From positions 126,199 through 190,198 of the forward strand of contig NZ_JARKNC010000006.1 of NCBI RefSeq assembly GCF_029360805.1: 64,000 nucleotides of DNA, written 5' to 3'. Of the stretch, positions 28,248 through 37,201 are shown piece by piece. Every line of letters starts with the position of its first letter. Position 1 is the stretch's first letter. The position numbers were made by a program, and so were the translations under genes. The notes under the pieces were generated by a model. It saw only the letters and a program-made list of their open reading frames with translations. It was not told the DNA's origin and did no database searches. This stretch comes from Daejeonella sp. JGW-45 (lineage in GTDB: Bacteria > Bacteroidota > Bacteroidia > Sphingobacteriales > Sphingobacteriaceae).

Positions 28248-30362
28248 TTAAAAGCTTACCTCTACCTTGAGCATCGTGGTTCTCCCGGGTTGTTCCAGCA
28301 CCGTAGAGAATAAAAACCCGTCGGCAGTACGGGAGCCCGGATCAAGCCATTCTACGTCAAATAAATTGCGAATGTTCAGACTGGCGCTAACCCGGTCATT
28401 AAAGAGTTTCCTGGTTTTCAAATTCAGATGTGTCAGGAAATAGCCGCTCACCGCACCATAGGGGCTCGTAGAAGGCGCTCTCCGTTCTCCCACCCAATTG
28501 CCGGTGAGGGCTGCATTGAAGAGATCCTGAACATTGAGCGACATCCCGATATTCCCCTTTATCCTGGCAATACCCGGCACATTTCCTGTCCGGTTGGTGG
28601 CTTTATTTATTCCGGTACCGTCTTGCAAAGTAAAGTTGGTAAACGCTGAGAGTCTGGAAGAATAGGCATAATTAATCTGCCCTTCAATGCCATTGATAGT
28701 TATTTCTGCGGGATTTTTATTTACAGTCAGATTAGACAGGTTCCCAATAACGATCACATCCTTTAATTTATTACGAAATCCGTTTAACCGGAACATTGCA
28801 CGGCTGGACAGTTCATAAGAGAGGTTCAGCTCATAGGTTTTTATCTTCTCTTCTTTTAAAGGAATATTAGGCGGCGCCTGGTATATTTCGGTGTTTGTTG
28901 GTGCACGGTAGGCTGTACCAAACTGTAGCTTAACTGTGAATTTGTCAGTTGGCTGGTTAACTATTGCCACCTTTGGGCTTACATTGCTTCCGTAATAGCT
29001 GTTGTAATCGTAACGCCCTCCCAGGGTAATGGTTGTCTTCCTTAGAAATCTTGTGCTGTGCACATATTGGAGGTAACTCCCAAAATTGTTCCTGATATCA
29101 TACTGCCTGGGCAGAAATGTAGAATAGAGGTTGGAAACGAGGTGCCTGCCATCTATCAGGTACACTGTGCCGGTATCCACAGTCGATTTTCTTCCACCTT
29201 TCTCCACGTTATCCTGGTACCACTGGATCCCTGCGGAGAGCTTATGATTTTCCGCGGGGGAGAAGTTTCCAATTAGTTCCCCAAATGCACGGGTTGAACG
29301 GCTCGCGGTGATCACACGGTAGAGGGTCCGTCCGTCGATGGTGATATAGGCATAAGAATCTTCTCCCACACCCGTCTCGCGATAAACCGCGCGTGCCAGG
29401 AAATTAAGTTTTTCACCCGGAGTGAACTCGTTTTGTAGAAAGAGGGTCCGGGAGTAAGGAGATTCCAGTCCTGACCGCTCGTTCCGCACATCGCGCGCCA
29501 GGAGCCCCAGAACACCCTTATTCTCATATCCCTGTGAGGGAAGCCCGAGAAATTCGGTAGGACTGTTGAAGAATGTCCCCCAGCCCATGGGTGTTTTATA
29601 AGCACGGAAACCCAGGGTACTGCGTGAGTTTTTTCCAAGATAGGAAACGGAGCCGTTTAGCGAATAAGCCTTGTCGACGTAAGAAGCACTGTAATTTGGG
29701 TCCCTGTTGGAAAATTTTGGCCCGTCTGTGCTATACAATGAGCCAGAGAGTGCAACTTCGAACTTCGAACTGGCTGCACCCATGTGAACTTTGTCCAGGG
29801 AAGTATTGAATGTTCCAAATCCCTTTTCGGCAATCACACCGTTTATGTCGCGGCCTTTTTTGGTGATGATGTTAATTACGCCGCCAAATGCATTCGCACC
29901 ATACAGAACTGAAGCGGGTCCCCATACGATCTCTATGCGTTCTACATTGTGAAGATTATAGGCTGGCCCGGCCATATCGTTACTGCCGATGATATTATTT
30001 TCGACAATTCCGTCGACCATCAGCAATGCACGGAGGTTTTCTGCGCCATACATGCCGCGGAAGTAGATCAGAGTAGGGGCGTATCCGTTCAAATGGATCA
30101 TATCTATGCCGGGGATATCGCGCAACGCATCGCTCAGTTCTTCATAACCTCTTTCCGAAATTTGCTTAGCTGTAATAACCTGGATCGTAGCAGGAGCTTC
30201 AGAGGTTTTCTGAAGATAGCCGGATGCCGTAATAACCCTTATGTTCATTAGTTCTTCCAACGATAAACCGGAAAGGGAATCGATTTGCGCCGGTTCGCGT
30301 TGAGCTGAAACACGCAGTGCGCAGAAACAGATAATAAGCAGGGTAAAGATTTTAATCTTCAT
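28248..30362 (-). CDS. TonB-dependent outer-membrane receptor (YfiR operon)
   Basis: Outer-membrane gated channel of 704 residues. The signal peptide (1-20) is followed by a plug domain (about 45-170: EAPATIQVITAKQISERGYEELSDALRDIPGID in outline, then RIEIVWGPASVLYGANAFGGVINIIT) and a 22-strand barrel ending in an aromatic residue (VEVSF). The LSLEELMNIRVITAS start is typical of receptors next to DUF4154 genes. It has no CarboxypepD-like N-terminal domain and no SusD partner. First gene of the operon with yfiR-like and kinase genes. A terminator-like hairpin lies just upstream of its start. Confidence 0.9.
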   Translation of the reverse strand: MKIKIFTLLIICFCALRVSAQREPAQIDSLSGLSLEELMNIRVITASGYLQKTSEAPATIQVITAKQISERGYEELSDALRDIPGIDMIHLNGYAPTLIYFRGMYGAENLRALLMVDGIVENNIIGSNDMAGPAYNLHNVERIEIVWGPASVLYGANAFGGVINIITKKGRDINGVIAEKGFGTFNTSLDKVHMGAASSKFEVALSGSLYSTDGPKFSNRDPNYSASYVDKAYSLNGSVSYLGKNSRSTLGFRAYKTPMGWGTFFNSPTEFLGLPSQGYENKGVLGLLARDVRNERSGLESPYSRTLFLQNEFTPGEKLNFLARAVYRETGVGEDSYAYITIDGRTLYRVITASRSTRAFGELIGNFSPAENHKLSAGIQWYQDNVEKGGRKSTVDTGTVYLIDGRHLVSNLYSTFLPRQYDIRNNFGSYLQYVHSTRFLRKTTITLGGRYDYNSYYGSNVSPKVAIVNQPTDKFTVKLQFGTAYRAPTNTEIYQAPPNIPLKEEKIKTYELNLSYELSSRAMFRLNGFRNKLKDVIVIGNLSNLTVNKNPAEITINGIEGQINYAYSSRLSAFTNFTLQDGTGINKATNRTGNVPGIARIKGNIGMSLNVQDLFNAALTGNWVGERRAPSTSPYGAVSGYFLTHLNLKTRKLFNDRVSASLNIRNLFDVEWLDPGSRTADGFLFSTVLEQPGRTTMLKVEVSF

Positions 30363-30370
30363 AAATACAA

Positions 30371-30401
30371 TAAAAACCTCTCTGGCAAAAGCCCAGGAGA
30401 G
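30371..30401 (-). promoter_or_regulatory. Terminator-like hairpin in the receptor leader
   Basis: On the minus strand CTCTCCTGGGC, a TTTT loop and GCCAGAGAG form a stem of about 9 bp with a small bulge, followed by GTTTTTATTG and then, 8 bases on, the ATG of the TonB receptor. A terminator placed between promoter and start codon suggests attenuation. Confidence 0.5.
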
Positions 30402-30494
30402 AAATCCTTGGAATATTTAATTACGCCGGAGTAATTGATATGCAATTTAATAAATATGCGATGAAGGCGCATTTGTAATACAGCCTTGCAAAGT

Positions 30495-30523
30495 GTTATG
30501 TTGACCTATTTGATCAACATAAC
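30495..30523. promoter_or_regulatory. Inverted repeat, candidate operator
   Basis: GTTATGTTGA and TCAACATAAC, perfect 10-bp arms separated by 9 bases, centred between the two divergent genes. This looks like a dimeric regulator site, though a hairpin is also possible. Confidence 0.5.
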
Positions 30524-30647
30524 CGCTCGTGGAGCAATTTGTTTAATGAAAATTGCGGTTGTTATTAGCTCATTTCTGTAATTATTCATTGAAAATATTT
30601 ATGAATACTTATTTTAGAAGGGTCATTTCAGGCCTGAGGTATTAAAA

Positions 30648-31121
30648 ATGAAACCGATAATATTTTTGCTTACGGTATCGTACGCTGTTGTTACATACCT
30701 GCTTGTCTTTGTTTTCGGGGCTGACGAACGTATACATCAGCTTGCAGAACAAACACAGCGCCGGCTGACTGCGCTTCATAGTGCCGAACCAGAGGCGGAC
30801 AGGATTAAGAAATGTGAGATCATACTCTCGGATGAGGGCTTTTTAAGACACCGCAGAACCTATGCCACAGGTAAGCAGGAATATTATTCGCTTAACCTCT
30901 CACGGCTCAGGAGTGTCGATTATTACGGCACGATCAAAGCTGGCAGTCTTACACTGCATACGCAGGAAGACGATGTTATCGTTCAAACTTATAATGACCG
31001 AAGTGGGAATGTCGATTCGATGTCAGTACGATTTGATCTTTCTCTGAGAATAGTTGAGCCCGAAGATATCTCAGCGCTGGAGCGCGATCTTATTGAGCTG
31101 AAGCGCCTTGTAAGCAAGTAG
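30648..31121 (+). CDS. Hypothetical membrane-anchored protein, 157 aa
   Basis: I do not recognise a family. One N-terminal transmembrane helix or signal anchor (about 3-22, IFLLTVSYAVVTYLLVFVFG) is followed by a charged helix (23-55) and a beta-rich domain containing KQEYYSLNLSRLRSVDYYGTIKAGSLTLHTQ. It starts divergently from the TonB receptor/YfiR operon and shares its control region, and is followed by another secreted-protein gene after 80 bp. Confidence 0.7.
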   Translation: MKPIIFLLTVSYAVVTYLLVFVFGADERIHQLAEQTQRRLTALHSAEPEADRIKKCEIILSDEGFLRHRRTYATGKQEYYSLNLSRLRSVDYYGTIKAGSLTLHTQEDDVIVQTYNDRSGNVDSMSVRFDLSLRIVEPEDISALERDLIELKRLVSK

Positions 31122-31207
31122 TTTTTTGCAGCATTTTTTGTGAAATCACCGTAAATGGGTATATTTCAGGAACGATAATTTTAATATTTTTGATTAAAAA
31201 AATGATT

Positions 31208-31864
31208 ATGAAAAAAGCTCTACTACTTTCTTTCGGTCTTTTAATAACATCGTTCGTTTTAAAAGCAGATGAAAAAATTAAGATCAATGCATCAGAGCAG
31301 GATGCGGTAATTTACGTGGATGGCAAACCTTCAGGATCTTCTGCGGAGATCAAGATTGACAAGGGCTCATGTGTAACTGTGAAAGTCGTTAAAACCGGCT
31401 TCCTGACCGAGACTCTTTCGTTTTGCGATAAAAAGAATGCGGCAAGCATCCCGAAAACTCTTTTCGTTGATATGAAGCGTGATGACTCATATGATGCTTC
31501 TACAAAGATCGACTTTGCCAACAATGATATCGATGTGCGGACCAGCAAATCTGAAGCTGACGCCTGGAGGCTAATGAACCAAATCATCACTTCGCAGTTC
31601 GATATTATCGAAATCACCGACAGGGAGACAGGTTACTTGCGTACTGCCTGGGCGGTGCAGTCCTTTAAGGGAAATACCATCCGAACCCGCGTGGTTGTGA
31701 AACTGGGTTCCAATAACCCGCTATACTACAAAATAAAGCTAATGAGTGAGCAATCGGGTGAGGCAGGAACAAGTCCGAAAGCCGATGAGAAGTTCGTTGA
31801 GTGGGATCGTATACTTAGGAAATACGAAAACATCGTGAATGAAATTCAAACGAGGATCAAATAA
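31208..31864 (+). CDS. Secreted PEGA-like domain protein
   Basis: Exported protein of about 218 residues. Signal peptide MKKALLLSFGLLITSFVLKA, then a PEGA-like segment (AVIYVDGKPSGSSAEIKIDKGSCVTVKVVKTGF in outline: the VYVDGxxxG and VxVxxxGY pattern), a linker, and a C-terminal alpha/beta region (LMNQIITSQFDIIEITDRETGYLRTAW in outline). I prefer ATG 31208; ATG 31202 is also possible. Function unknown; PEGA-like domains are found in surface proteins. Confidence 0.72.
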   Translation: MKKALLLSFGLLITSFVLKADEKIKINASEQDAVIYVDGKPSGSSAEIKIDKGSCVTVKVVKTGFLTETLSFCDKKNAASIPKTLFVDMKRDDSYDASTKIDFANNDIDVRTSKSEADAWRLMNQIITSQFDIIEITDRETGYLRTAWAVQSFKGNTIRTRVVVKLGSNNPLYYKIKLMSEQSGEAGTSPKADEKFVEWDRILRKYENIVNEIQTRIK

Positions 31865-31886
31865 ACCTTAACCTTTATTATAACGC

Positions 31887-31930
31887 AAAACTCCTGGCTT
31901 CCTGCAAAAGAAGTTGGGAGTTTTTGTTTT
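31887..31930 (+). terminator. Terminator after the PEGA-like gene
   Basis: AAAACTCC-T-GGCTTC pairs with GAAG-TT-GGGAGTTTT across an 8-base loop, and a T-rich tract follows. It ends the transcript 23 bp after the stop. Confidence 0.75.
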
Positions 31931-31932
31931 TT

Positions 31933-32035
31933 GAGGTATTAGGTATTAGGTAATAGGTAATAGGTAATAGGTAATAGGTAACTTGTTAAGTTACGAATTC
32001 AGTTTTCAGTTTTCAGCTTTCAGTTTTCAACTATT
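31933..32035. repeat. Tandem GGTAATA and TTTTCAG word arrays
   Basis: Six or more copies of a GGTAATA/GGTATTA heptamer at 31935-31981, then four copies of an AGTTTTC-type word at 31999-32030. The tract lies in a convergent gap before the Fe-S protein gene. Confidence 0.7.
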
Positions 32036-32057
32036 CCACCGTTCCCAACCTAGTCTA

Positions 32058-32852
32058 TTAAATAAGCCCGTTCGCCTTCGCGGTTATTTCGGCGATATCC
32101 AATACTTTCACCTCTTGTTCTTTATTGAAGTTTTTAACGCCGTCGCTTAGCATGGTCATGCAGAAGGGACAGGAAGAGGCTACGATATTTGGCTCGAGGC
32201 TTAAGGCTTCTTCTATACGTTCAATATTAATATCCTTGTTGCCTTTTTCGGGCTCCTTAAACATCTGGGCTCCGCCTGCACCACAGCAAAGACCATTAGA
32301 TCTGCAGCGCTTCATCTCAACAAGCTCGGCGTCGAGGATCTCAAGTGCAGCCCTGGGTGCTTCATAGACATTGTTGCCTCTGCCCAGGTAACAGGGATCA
32401 TGAAAGGTGATGCGTTTACCCTTAAAGGATTCTCCGCCTTCTGCCTTCAGTTTGCCTTCGTCTATCAGTTGCTGAATGAGCTGCGAGTGGTGGATCACAT
32501 CATAATTGCCGCCTAATGAAGGGTATTCATTTTTGATGGTATTAAAACAATGCGGGCAGCCTGTAACTATTTTCCTAATGGAATAAGCGTCGAGGGTCTG
32601 GATATTGGCCATAGCCTGCATCTGGAAAAGGAATTCGTTTCCCGCGCGCTTAGCCGGGTCGCCGGTGCAGCTCTCTTCCGTACCAAGCACAGCATATTTC
32701 AGGCCTACATGTTCCAGGATCCTGCAGATATCCCTGGTGATCTTCTGCGCACGCTCATCAAAGCTGCCGGCACAACCAACCCAAAAGAGGATTTCTGGTG
32801 ATTCACCTTTTGCTGCCATTTCGGCCATTGTAGGGACTTTTAGATTTTCCAT
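32058..32852 (-). CDS. (Fe-S)-binding CCG-domain oxidoreductase subunit
   Basis: A 264-residue soluble protein with two CCG (cysteine-rich) domains of the HdrB/LutA/GlpC kind. N-terminal WVGCAGSFDERAQK, then GCPHCFNT and HDPCYLGRGNNVYEAPR; then CCGAGGAQMF and SSCPFCMTM complete the second. Such domains bind a non-cubane 4Fe-4S cluster or zinc and move electrons to or from quinones or disulfides. Its partner is the membrane Fe-S protein encoded upstream (32933-34246) on the same strand. Confidence 0.9.
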   Translation of the reverse strand: MENLKVPTMAEMAAKGESPEILFWVGCAGSFDERAQKITRDICRILEHVGLKYAVLGTEESCTGDPAKRAGNEFLFQMQAMANIQTLDAYSIRKIVTGCPHCFNTIKNEYPSLGGNYDVIHHSQLIQQLIDEGKLKAEGGESFKGKRITFHDPCYLGRGNNVYEAPRAALEILDAELVEMKRCRSNGLCCGAGGAQMFKEPEKGNKDINIERIEEALSLEPNIVASSCPFCMTMLSDGVKNFNKEQEVKVLDIAEITAKANGLI

Positions 32853-32859
32853 TTCTGTG

Positions 32860-32960
32860 TATTCAGTAGTCAGTATTTAGTGATCAGTCTCGGCAAGCCA
32901 GTTCTCCATTCCCATTCCCTATTCTCCATTCTCTATTTCCACTCCCCATTCTCAACTCTC
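32860..32960. repeat. TTCTCCATTC word repeats between the Fe-S genes
   Basis: Short arrays of AGTAGTCAGTATTTAGTGATCAGT (about 32863-32887) and TCCATTCCCATTCCCTATTCTCC words (about 32900-32960). The array reaches into the 3' end of the upstream gene, whose last residues read RVENGEWK. Confidence 0.65.
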
Positions 32961-34246
32961 CAATTAATCCTGTCCGCCGGCGAGTACTTCCACGGGGCGC
33001 CATTATTCTCCACGTTACCGAACATGTTGTTAAGGCTTGCCGGGGCCTGCGATTCTTCCATCACCGCATAACGTCTCAGCTCCACGATAATTGCCAGCGG
33101 GTCGATATTCACGGGGCAGGCTTCAGTACAGGCATTGCATGTGGTACAGGCCCAGATCTCTTCGCGGCTGATATAGTTATCGAGCAGGGTTTTGCCGTCG
33201 TCATGGTCTTTGCCATGTTTGCCAGCCAGATCGCCCACCTCGGTGGCCCGGTCGCGTGTGTCCATCATGATCTTGCGTGGCGATAAAAGCTTGCCCGTAA
33301 TGTTTGCCGGGCAGACGGAAGTACATCTTCCGCACTCTGTGCAGGTATAGGCGTCCAGCAGGTTTTTCCAGGTCAGATCCTTAATATCTTTAGCTCCAAA
33401 GCGCCCCCCGTCGGCAACCGGCTCGGGAGTGAAGGAAGGATCGAGCATCGCTTTTACCTCGTTAGTTACTACCGGCATATTGGTAAACTCGCCTTTTGGC
33501 TGTAGGTTGGAAAAATAAGTGTTCGGAAAAGCCAGTATGATGTGGAGATGTTTTGAATAAGGAAGATAGTTCAGGAATGCAAAGATCCCAATGATGTGAA
33601 ACCACCAGCAGCCGCGTTCGATAGCCACCAGTGTTGTTTCCGAGTCGGGGAGGAGGGGTAGCAATAAGCCGCTTACAGGAAAAGAGCCCGCCACCGGATA
33701 GCCGGCAGCGCCCATCAGCTGCAGCTTCTGGTCGGCGGCATTCATCGTTAAAAACGCTGTCATTAAAAGTACTTCTGCTATCAGAATGATATTAGCATCC
33801 GATCTCGGCCATTTGGTCATTTCTACTCCCGAAAAGCGCCCGACCTTAACGATATTTCGTCGCGCCAGGAATACGATAACACCGATCAGTACCAGCGCGG
33901 CAAGTACCTCGAAGGAAGCTATCAGGATATTGTATAATCCGCCGAGCGGAGAAGCAAAAATACGGTGAGTACCGAAAAGGCCATCAATGATGATCTCCAG
34001 CACCTCCAGATTGATGATCACAAATCCCAGGTAAACAAAAAGATGCAGGATAAAGGCCAAAGGTCTCTTAGTCATTTTGGTTTGCCCGAATGCTACCCTG
34101 AGCATCACCATCAGCCGCTCAGCCGGCCTGTCTGAGCGGTCAGCCGGACGGCCCAGCCTGATATTCCGTATGATTTTCCGTGCATTGAACGAAAAAAGTG
34201 CTATTGCAGTAATTGTAAGAATAAGAAAAAGGGCCTGTAGAAGCAT
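32933..34246 (-). CDS. Membrane (Fe-S)-binding oxidoreductase (HdrE/D-like)
   Basis: Inner-membrane electron carrier of about 437 residues. The N-terminal half has five or six transmembrane helices of the NarI/HdrE cytochrome b type, and the C-terminal half has two 4Fe-4S ferredoxin motifs: CTECGRCTSVCPANITG and CTTCNACTEACPVNIDP. It works with the CCG protein just downstream, probably passing electrons between quinone and a soluble partner. I start at the ATG 34246 (MLLQALFLIL); a longer frame begins at 34306. The C-terminal residues RVENGEWK are coded by a word-repeat array. Confidence 0.88.
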   Translation of the reverse strand: MLLQALFLILTITAIALFSFNARKIIRNIRLGRPADRSDRPAERLMVMLRVAFGQTKMTKRPLAFILHLFVYLGFVIINLEVLEIIIDGLFGTHRIFASPLGGLYNILIASFEVLAALVLIGVIVFLARRNIVKVGRFSGVEMTKWPRSDANIILIAEVLLMTAFLTMNAADQKLQLMGAAGYPVAGSFPVSGLLLPLLPDSETTLVAIERGCWWFHIIGIFAFLNYLPYSKHLHIILAFPNTYFSNLQPKGEFTNMPVVTNEVKAMLDPSFTPEPVADGGRFGAKDIKDLTWKNLLDAYTCTECGRCTSVCPANITGKLLSPRKIMMDTRDRATEVGDLAGKHGKDHDDGKTLLDNYISREEIWACTTCNACTEACPVNIDPLAIIVELRRYAVMEESQAPASLNNMFGNVENNGAPWKYSPADRINWRVENGEWK

Positions 34247-34322
34247 ATTGGTATAGCTTGATAGTGCTAAAGTAAATAATATCCTGCATATCCAATTGCT
34301 ATGCACGCATAATACTTTTTAT

Positions 34323-36497
34323 TTAATTCCACCAATAGGTGAACTTCAGCACCAGGGCACGGTTTCGAATGGCAAAGGGGGACGGGTAGTAATTGTCTGT
34401 ATATACAAGGAACAGATCGCTGGCTGGTTTATACCGCCACTGAAATCGGGTATTCACGTTCAGGTTTTTCTGCTGGTTGTTATACTGCACGAAAGTGGTG
34501 AAGAACAGTTTATTGCTGAATGTAAAATCAGTTCTGGGGCCTACCAGCCATAGGTTAGTTGTCGCCCAGGGCTGGGGCAGCACGATATGGTTATAGCTGG
34601 CGCTCATGGCGATATTAACATAGGGCTGAAAACGGTAGCCGAGGTCGGCCGACATGCTCAGGCGTGTACCATCTGCATAATACCCTCCGTACTGGCCTGA
34701 GAAAGAGTAAGTGTATAGCTTTTGAGGTTTGGAGCTATAGTTTGCTCCGACGGTGTTCCATGAATGTTCGGTGCCGGTATTTAACGTCCCTTTTCCCGTA
34801 TTCAGAGGGTCAAATGGCCTCAGCAGGCGGATAAAATTATCGGAAGTCCAGACCTCGAAGGTACTTTGGTTGCGATGCGTAAACCGGTAATTGAGCGAGG
34901 TTTCGTTATCTGTCTGGTCGAAGGATTTGTCAAAATAATAGGTGGAGCCGAGCGCCGGGCCGTGGTTCAGAATACTACCACCTTTAGGGAAGAACAAGTA
35001 ACTGATCCTGGGGTTGAGCTTGACATAGTTGATGCGGGGTACATAACCCACTTCTGCAGTATAATTTTCACCTACATACTCATGCTGCCAGCTGAGAACC
35101 CACTTTCTGCTGTTGTACTGCAGATTGGCCGCGTGCACCAGATCGTTGCTGCTTTTTACAGGCCCAAACGATTTGACGAACATGGATTTTCCGGTCCACA
35201 GGTTATTGGTGGAGGCCAGATTATATTCCAACCCGATATTCCGGTTATATGCACTGTAAACAGGCTTCCCTGGATGCTGCGCCGGGTCGTAATTAACTGA
35301 TTGCTTGTTCACGAACATAAGGCGGATATTAGACCTGGAGAACACTCTTCGCTGCAGAGCGAGAACGGCAAAGTTCTGCGCTGGGAGGCCTGTCTCATCC
35401 ATATTCTTTGTCTGCATATCCATTGCACCGATCCGCCATTTTTTGTTGATGCTTCCACTCAGGCGCGCGCCGTATTCGATAGGTACACCCAACCCGATCC
35501 TTCGCGAAAAGAAAGGCCTGATCGTAGAGTAACCAAAGTTTGCAAAGAGATCGGCATTTTCCAGGAAGAACTGCCTGCGCTCAGGGAAAAAGAGCTCGAA
35601 GCGGTCCAGGTTGGTTACCTGTTTATCAACCTCAATCTGTGAAAAATCCGGGTTCACCGTCAGGTCAAGGTTCAGGGAAGAGGTGATCCCGATCTTGGCA
35701 TCCGCACCGATATCGCGTTTAAATTTGGTTCCCGTGTTATTCTCATAGTCCTTGGTAAAGCCACCCAGGACGTAAGGGATCACGGATATATTGGTCCCTG
35801 CATCAGGCGGAGGATTATCCCAGATCAGGTTGCCGGTATAGGCAAGGGACGCAACATTGAATTGTCTTGGGATCTTAGCCCAGGCCGATTTCTCTGGCTC
35901 CTTGATGTCCAGCCTGGCGAAATTGATCCCCCAGGTCCGAATGCCTTTCTTGTAACGGATCGATTTAAAGGGGATGGCCGCCTCAAAAACCCAGCGGTCT
36001 GCATAATGCTTCACCTCCGAATACCATTTATTGTCCCAGCTCAAGTCGTAGCCATTGCTGTTGAATATCAACCCGTCCCATTGGGCGCCCGCTGCATTCA
36101 CCCCGAAAGTAAAGCCGTTGGTCTGGTCGTCGAAAGGATCGACAATGAGCAGGAAATTATCATTTTTTGTATAGGAGAAATCCCGTCTCAGAGATTCGAC
36201 TGCATAATCTTTACCTGCTACAGGTTCGTAGCAAACTGCAGAGATATAGAGATTATGCTGGTCGTAGGTCATGCGTACGGTGGTTCCGATTCTGGCATAA
36301 CTGGTGTCCATGGGGTTAACCATAAAAAAGTTAGCGGCTGAGTCGCGGACCTTCCACGCTTCCTCATCAATAAGTCCGTCAATTTTTATGGGAAGCTTAG
36401 TCTCGGAAATATGAAGCTTATAGGCGCTGTTTATTTTCTGTGAATAAAGCTTGGAAGCGGAAAGCGTGCAAAAAATGCACAGAAGTAGGTATCTCAA
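34323..36497 (-). CDS. CBM9-like / DUF5916 outer-membrane protein
   Basis: Large exported protein of 724 residues: signal peptide (1-18), an N-terminal domain resembling carbohydrate-binding family 9 (KLPIKIDGLIDEEAWKVRDSA, NLYISAVCYEP, DDNFLLIVDPFDDQTNG-like), and a long C-terminal region of the DUF5916 type with repeated aromatic beta strands that looks like an outer-membrane barrel, ending in LVLKFTYWWN. Homologues are widespread in Bacteroidota and some are near peptidase or transport genes; function is not established. Confidence 0.85.
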   Translation of the reverse strand: MRYLLLCIFCTLSASKLYSQKINSAYKLHISETKLPIKIDGLIDEEAWKVRDSAANFFMVNPMDTSYARIGTTVRMTYDQHNLYISAVCYEPVAGKDYAVESLRRDFSYTKNDNFLLIVDPFDDQTNGFTFGVNAAGAQWDGLIFNSNGYDLSWDNKWYSEVKHYADRWVFEAAIPFKSIRYKKGIRTWGINFARLDIKEPEKSAWAKIPRQFNVASLAYTGNLIWDNPPPDAGTNISVIPYVLGGFTKDYENNTGTKFKRDIGADAKIGITSSLNLDLTVNPDFSQIEVDKQVTNLDRFELFFPERRQFFLENADLFANFGYSTIRPFFSRRIGLGVPIEYGARLSGSINKKWRIGAMDMQTKNMDETGLPAQNFAVLALQRRVFSRSNIRLMFVNKQSVNYDPAQHPGKPVYSAYNRNIGLEYNLASTNNLWTGKSMFVKSFGPVKSSNDLVHAANLQYNSRKWVLSWQHEYVGENYTAEVGYVPRINYVKLNPRISYLFFPKGGSILNHGPALGSTYYFDKSFDQTDNETSLNYRFTHRNQSTFEVWTSDNFIRLLRPFDPLNTGKGTLNTGTEHSWNTVGANYSSKPQKLYTYSFSGQYGGYYADGTRLSMSADLGYRFQPYVNIAMSASYNHIVLPQPWATTNLWLVGPRTDFTFSNKLFFTTFVQYNNQQKNLNVNTRFQWRYKPASDLFLVYTDNYYPSPFAIRNRALVLKFTYWWN

Positions 36498-36560
36498 AAC
36501 AAAAAATAGTATACAAGTTAAATCCCGGGGAATTGGATTTAAATGTAATGAAAAGGAGTG

Positions 36561-37013
36561 TTATTTTTTACCTATTTCTTCTGCCAGCCCGATAAGCAGT
36601 CCTTCGGTTCCCCGGATGTAGCACAGCCGGTACGCGTTTTCATACTGCACCACATCTCCAACAAGCTGAGCGCCATGCCTGATTAGCCGGGATAGCATTT
36701 CGTCAATATCCTCAACGGTGAACATGACACGCAGGTAGCCGAGAGAGTTCACAGGAGCCGTGCGGTGATCCGACATAATAGGAGGCGTAATGAATTTTGA
36801 AAGTTCCAGCCGGCTATGCCCGTCTGGAGTGATCATCATGGCAATTTCTACATGCTGCGAACTCAGCCCTGTAACCCGGCCAGCCCACTCTCCTTCTATT
36901 ACTCCCCTTCCTTCAAGCGTCAGGCCTATCTCTGAGAAGAACGAAATAGCATCATCAAGCGACTCAACGACGATGCTGACATTGTCCATTCTTAATAATT
37001 TGTTTTTAGTCAT
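36561..37013 (-). CDS. VOC (glyoxalase-like) family protein
   Basis: A 150-residue protein with the paired beta-alpha-beta-beta-beta motif of vicinal oxygen chelate proteins: MDNVSIVVESLDDAISFFSEIGL at the start and the second half LGYLRVMFTVEDIDEMLSRLIRHGAQLVGD followed by YRLCYIRGTEGLLIGLAE. VOC members include glyoxalases, dioxygenases and resistance proteins. The start at 37013 (MTKNKLLRM) is chosen over 37025. Substrate unknown. Confidence 0.88.
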   Translation of the reverse strand: MTKNKLLRMDNVSIVVESLDDAISFFSEIGLTLEGRGVIEGEWAGRVTGLSSQHVEIAMMITPDGHSRLELSKFITPPIMSDHRTAPVNSLGYLRVMFTVEDIDEMLSRLIRHGAQLVGDVVQYENAYRLCYIRGTEGLLIGLAEEIGKK

Positions 37014-37201
37014 AATTGCAGCCATTAATTTCTTTCAATGTATTTCTGTCTTGTAAAGTCTGACTTTCAGATCATTTCGTTTTAATGCTTTTGAGTACTA
37101 CAAATATCCGGCAGACCGGAACTAACACTAATTTCAAATTTTATTTTCTTAAACCAAAAAAGACACTACATTTGCAGTCCCGAACAAAACGGGTATGGTC
37201 T

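Larger units (their letters stand above)
30363..30647. other. Divergent control region of the TonB receptor/YfiR operon
   Basis: 285 bp between the receptor and the + strand gene at 30648. It holds a terminator-like hairpin next to the receptor start (30378-30401) and a perfect 10-bp inverted repeat (30495-30523), listed separately. No coding sequence is seen. Confidence 0.5.

Noticed and set aside
30363-30647. Cobalamin or other known riboswitch before the TonB receptor
   Set aside because: I could not find a B12-box or other known aptamer core; only a terminator-like hairpin is visible.
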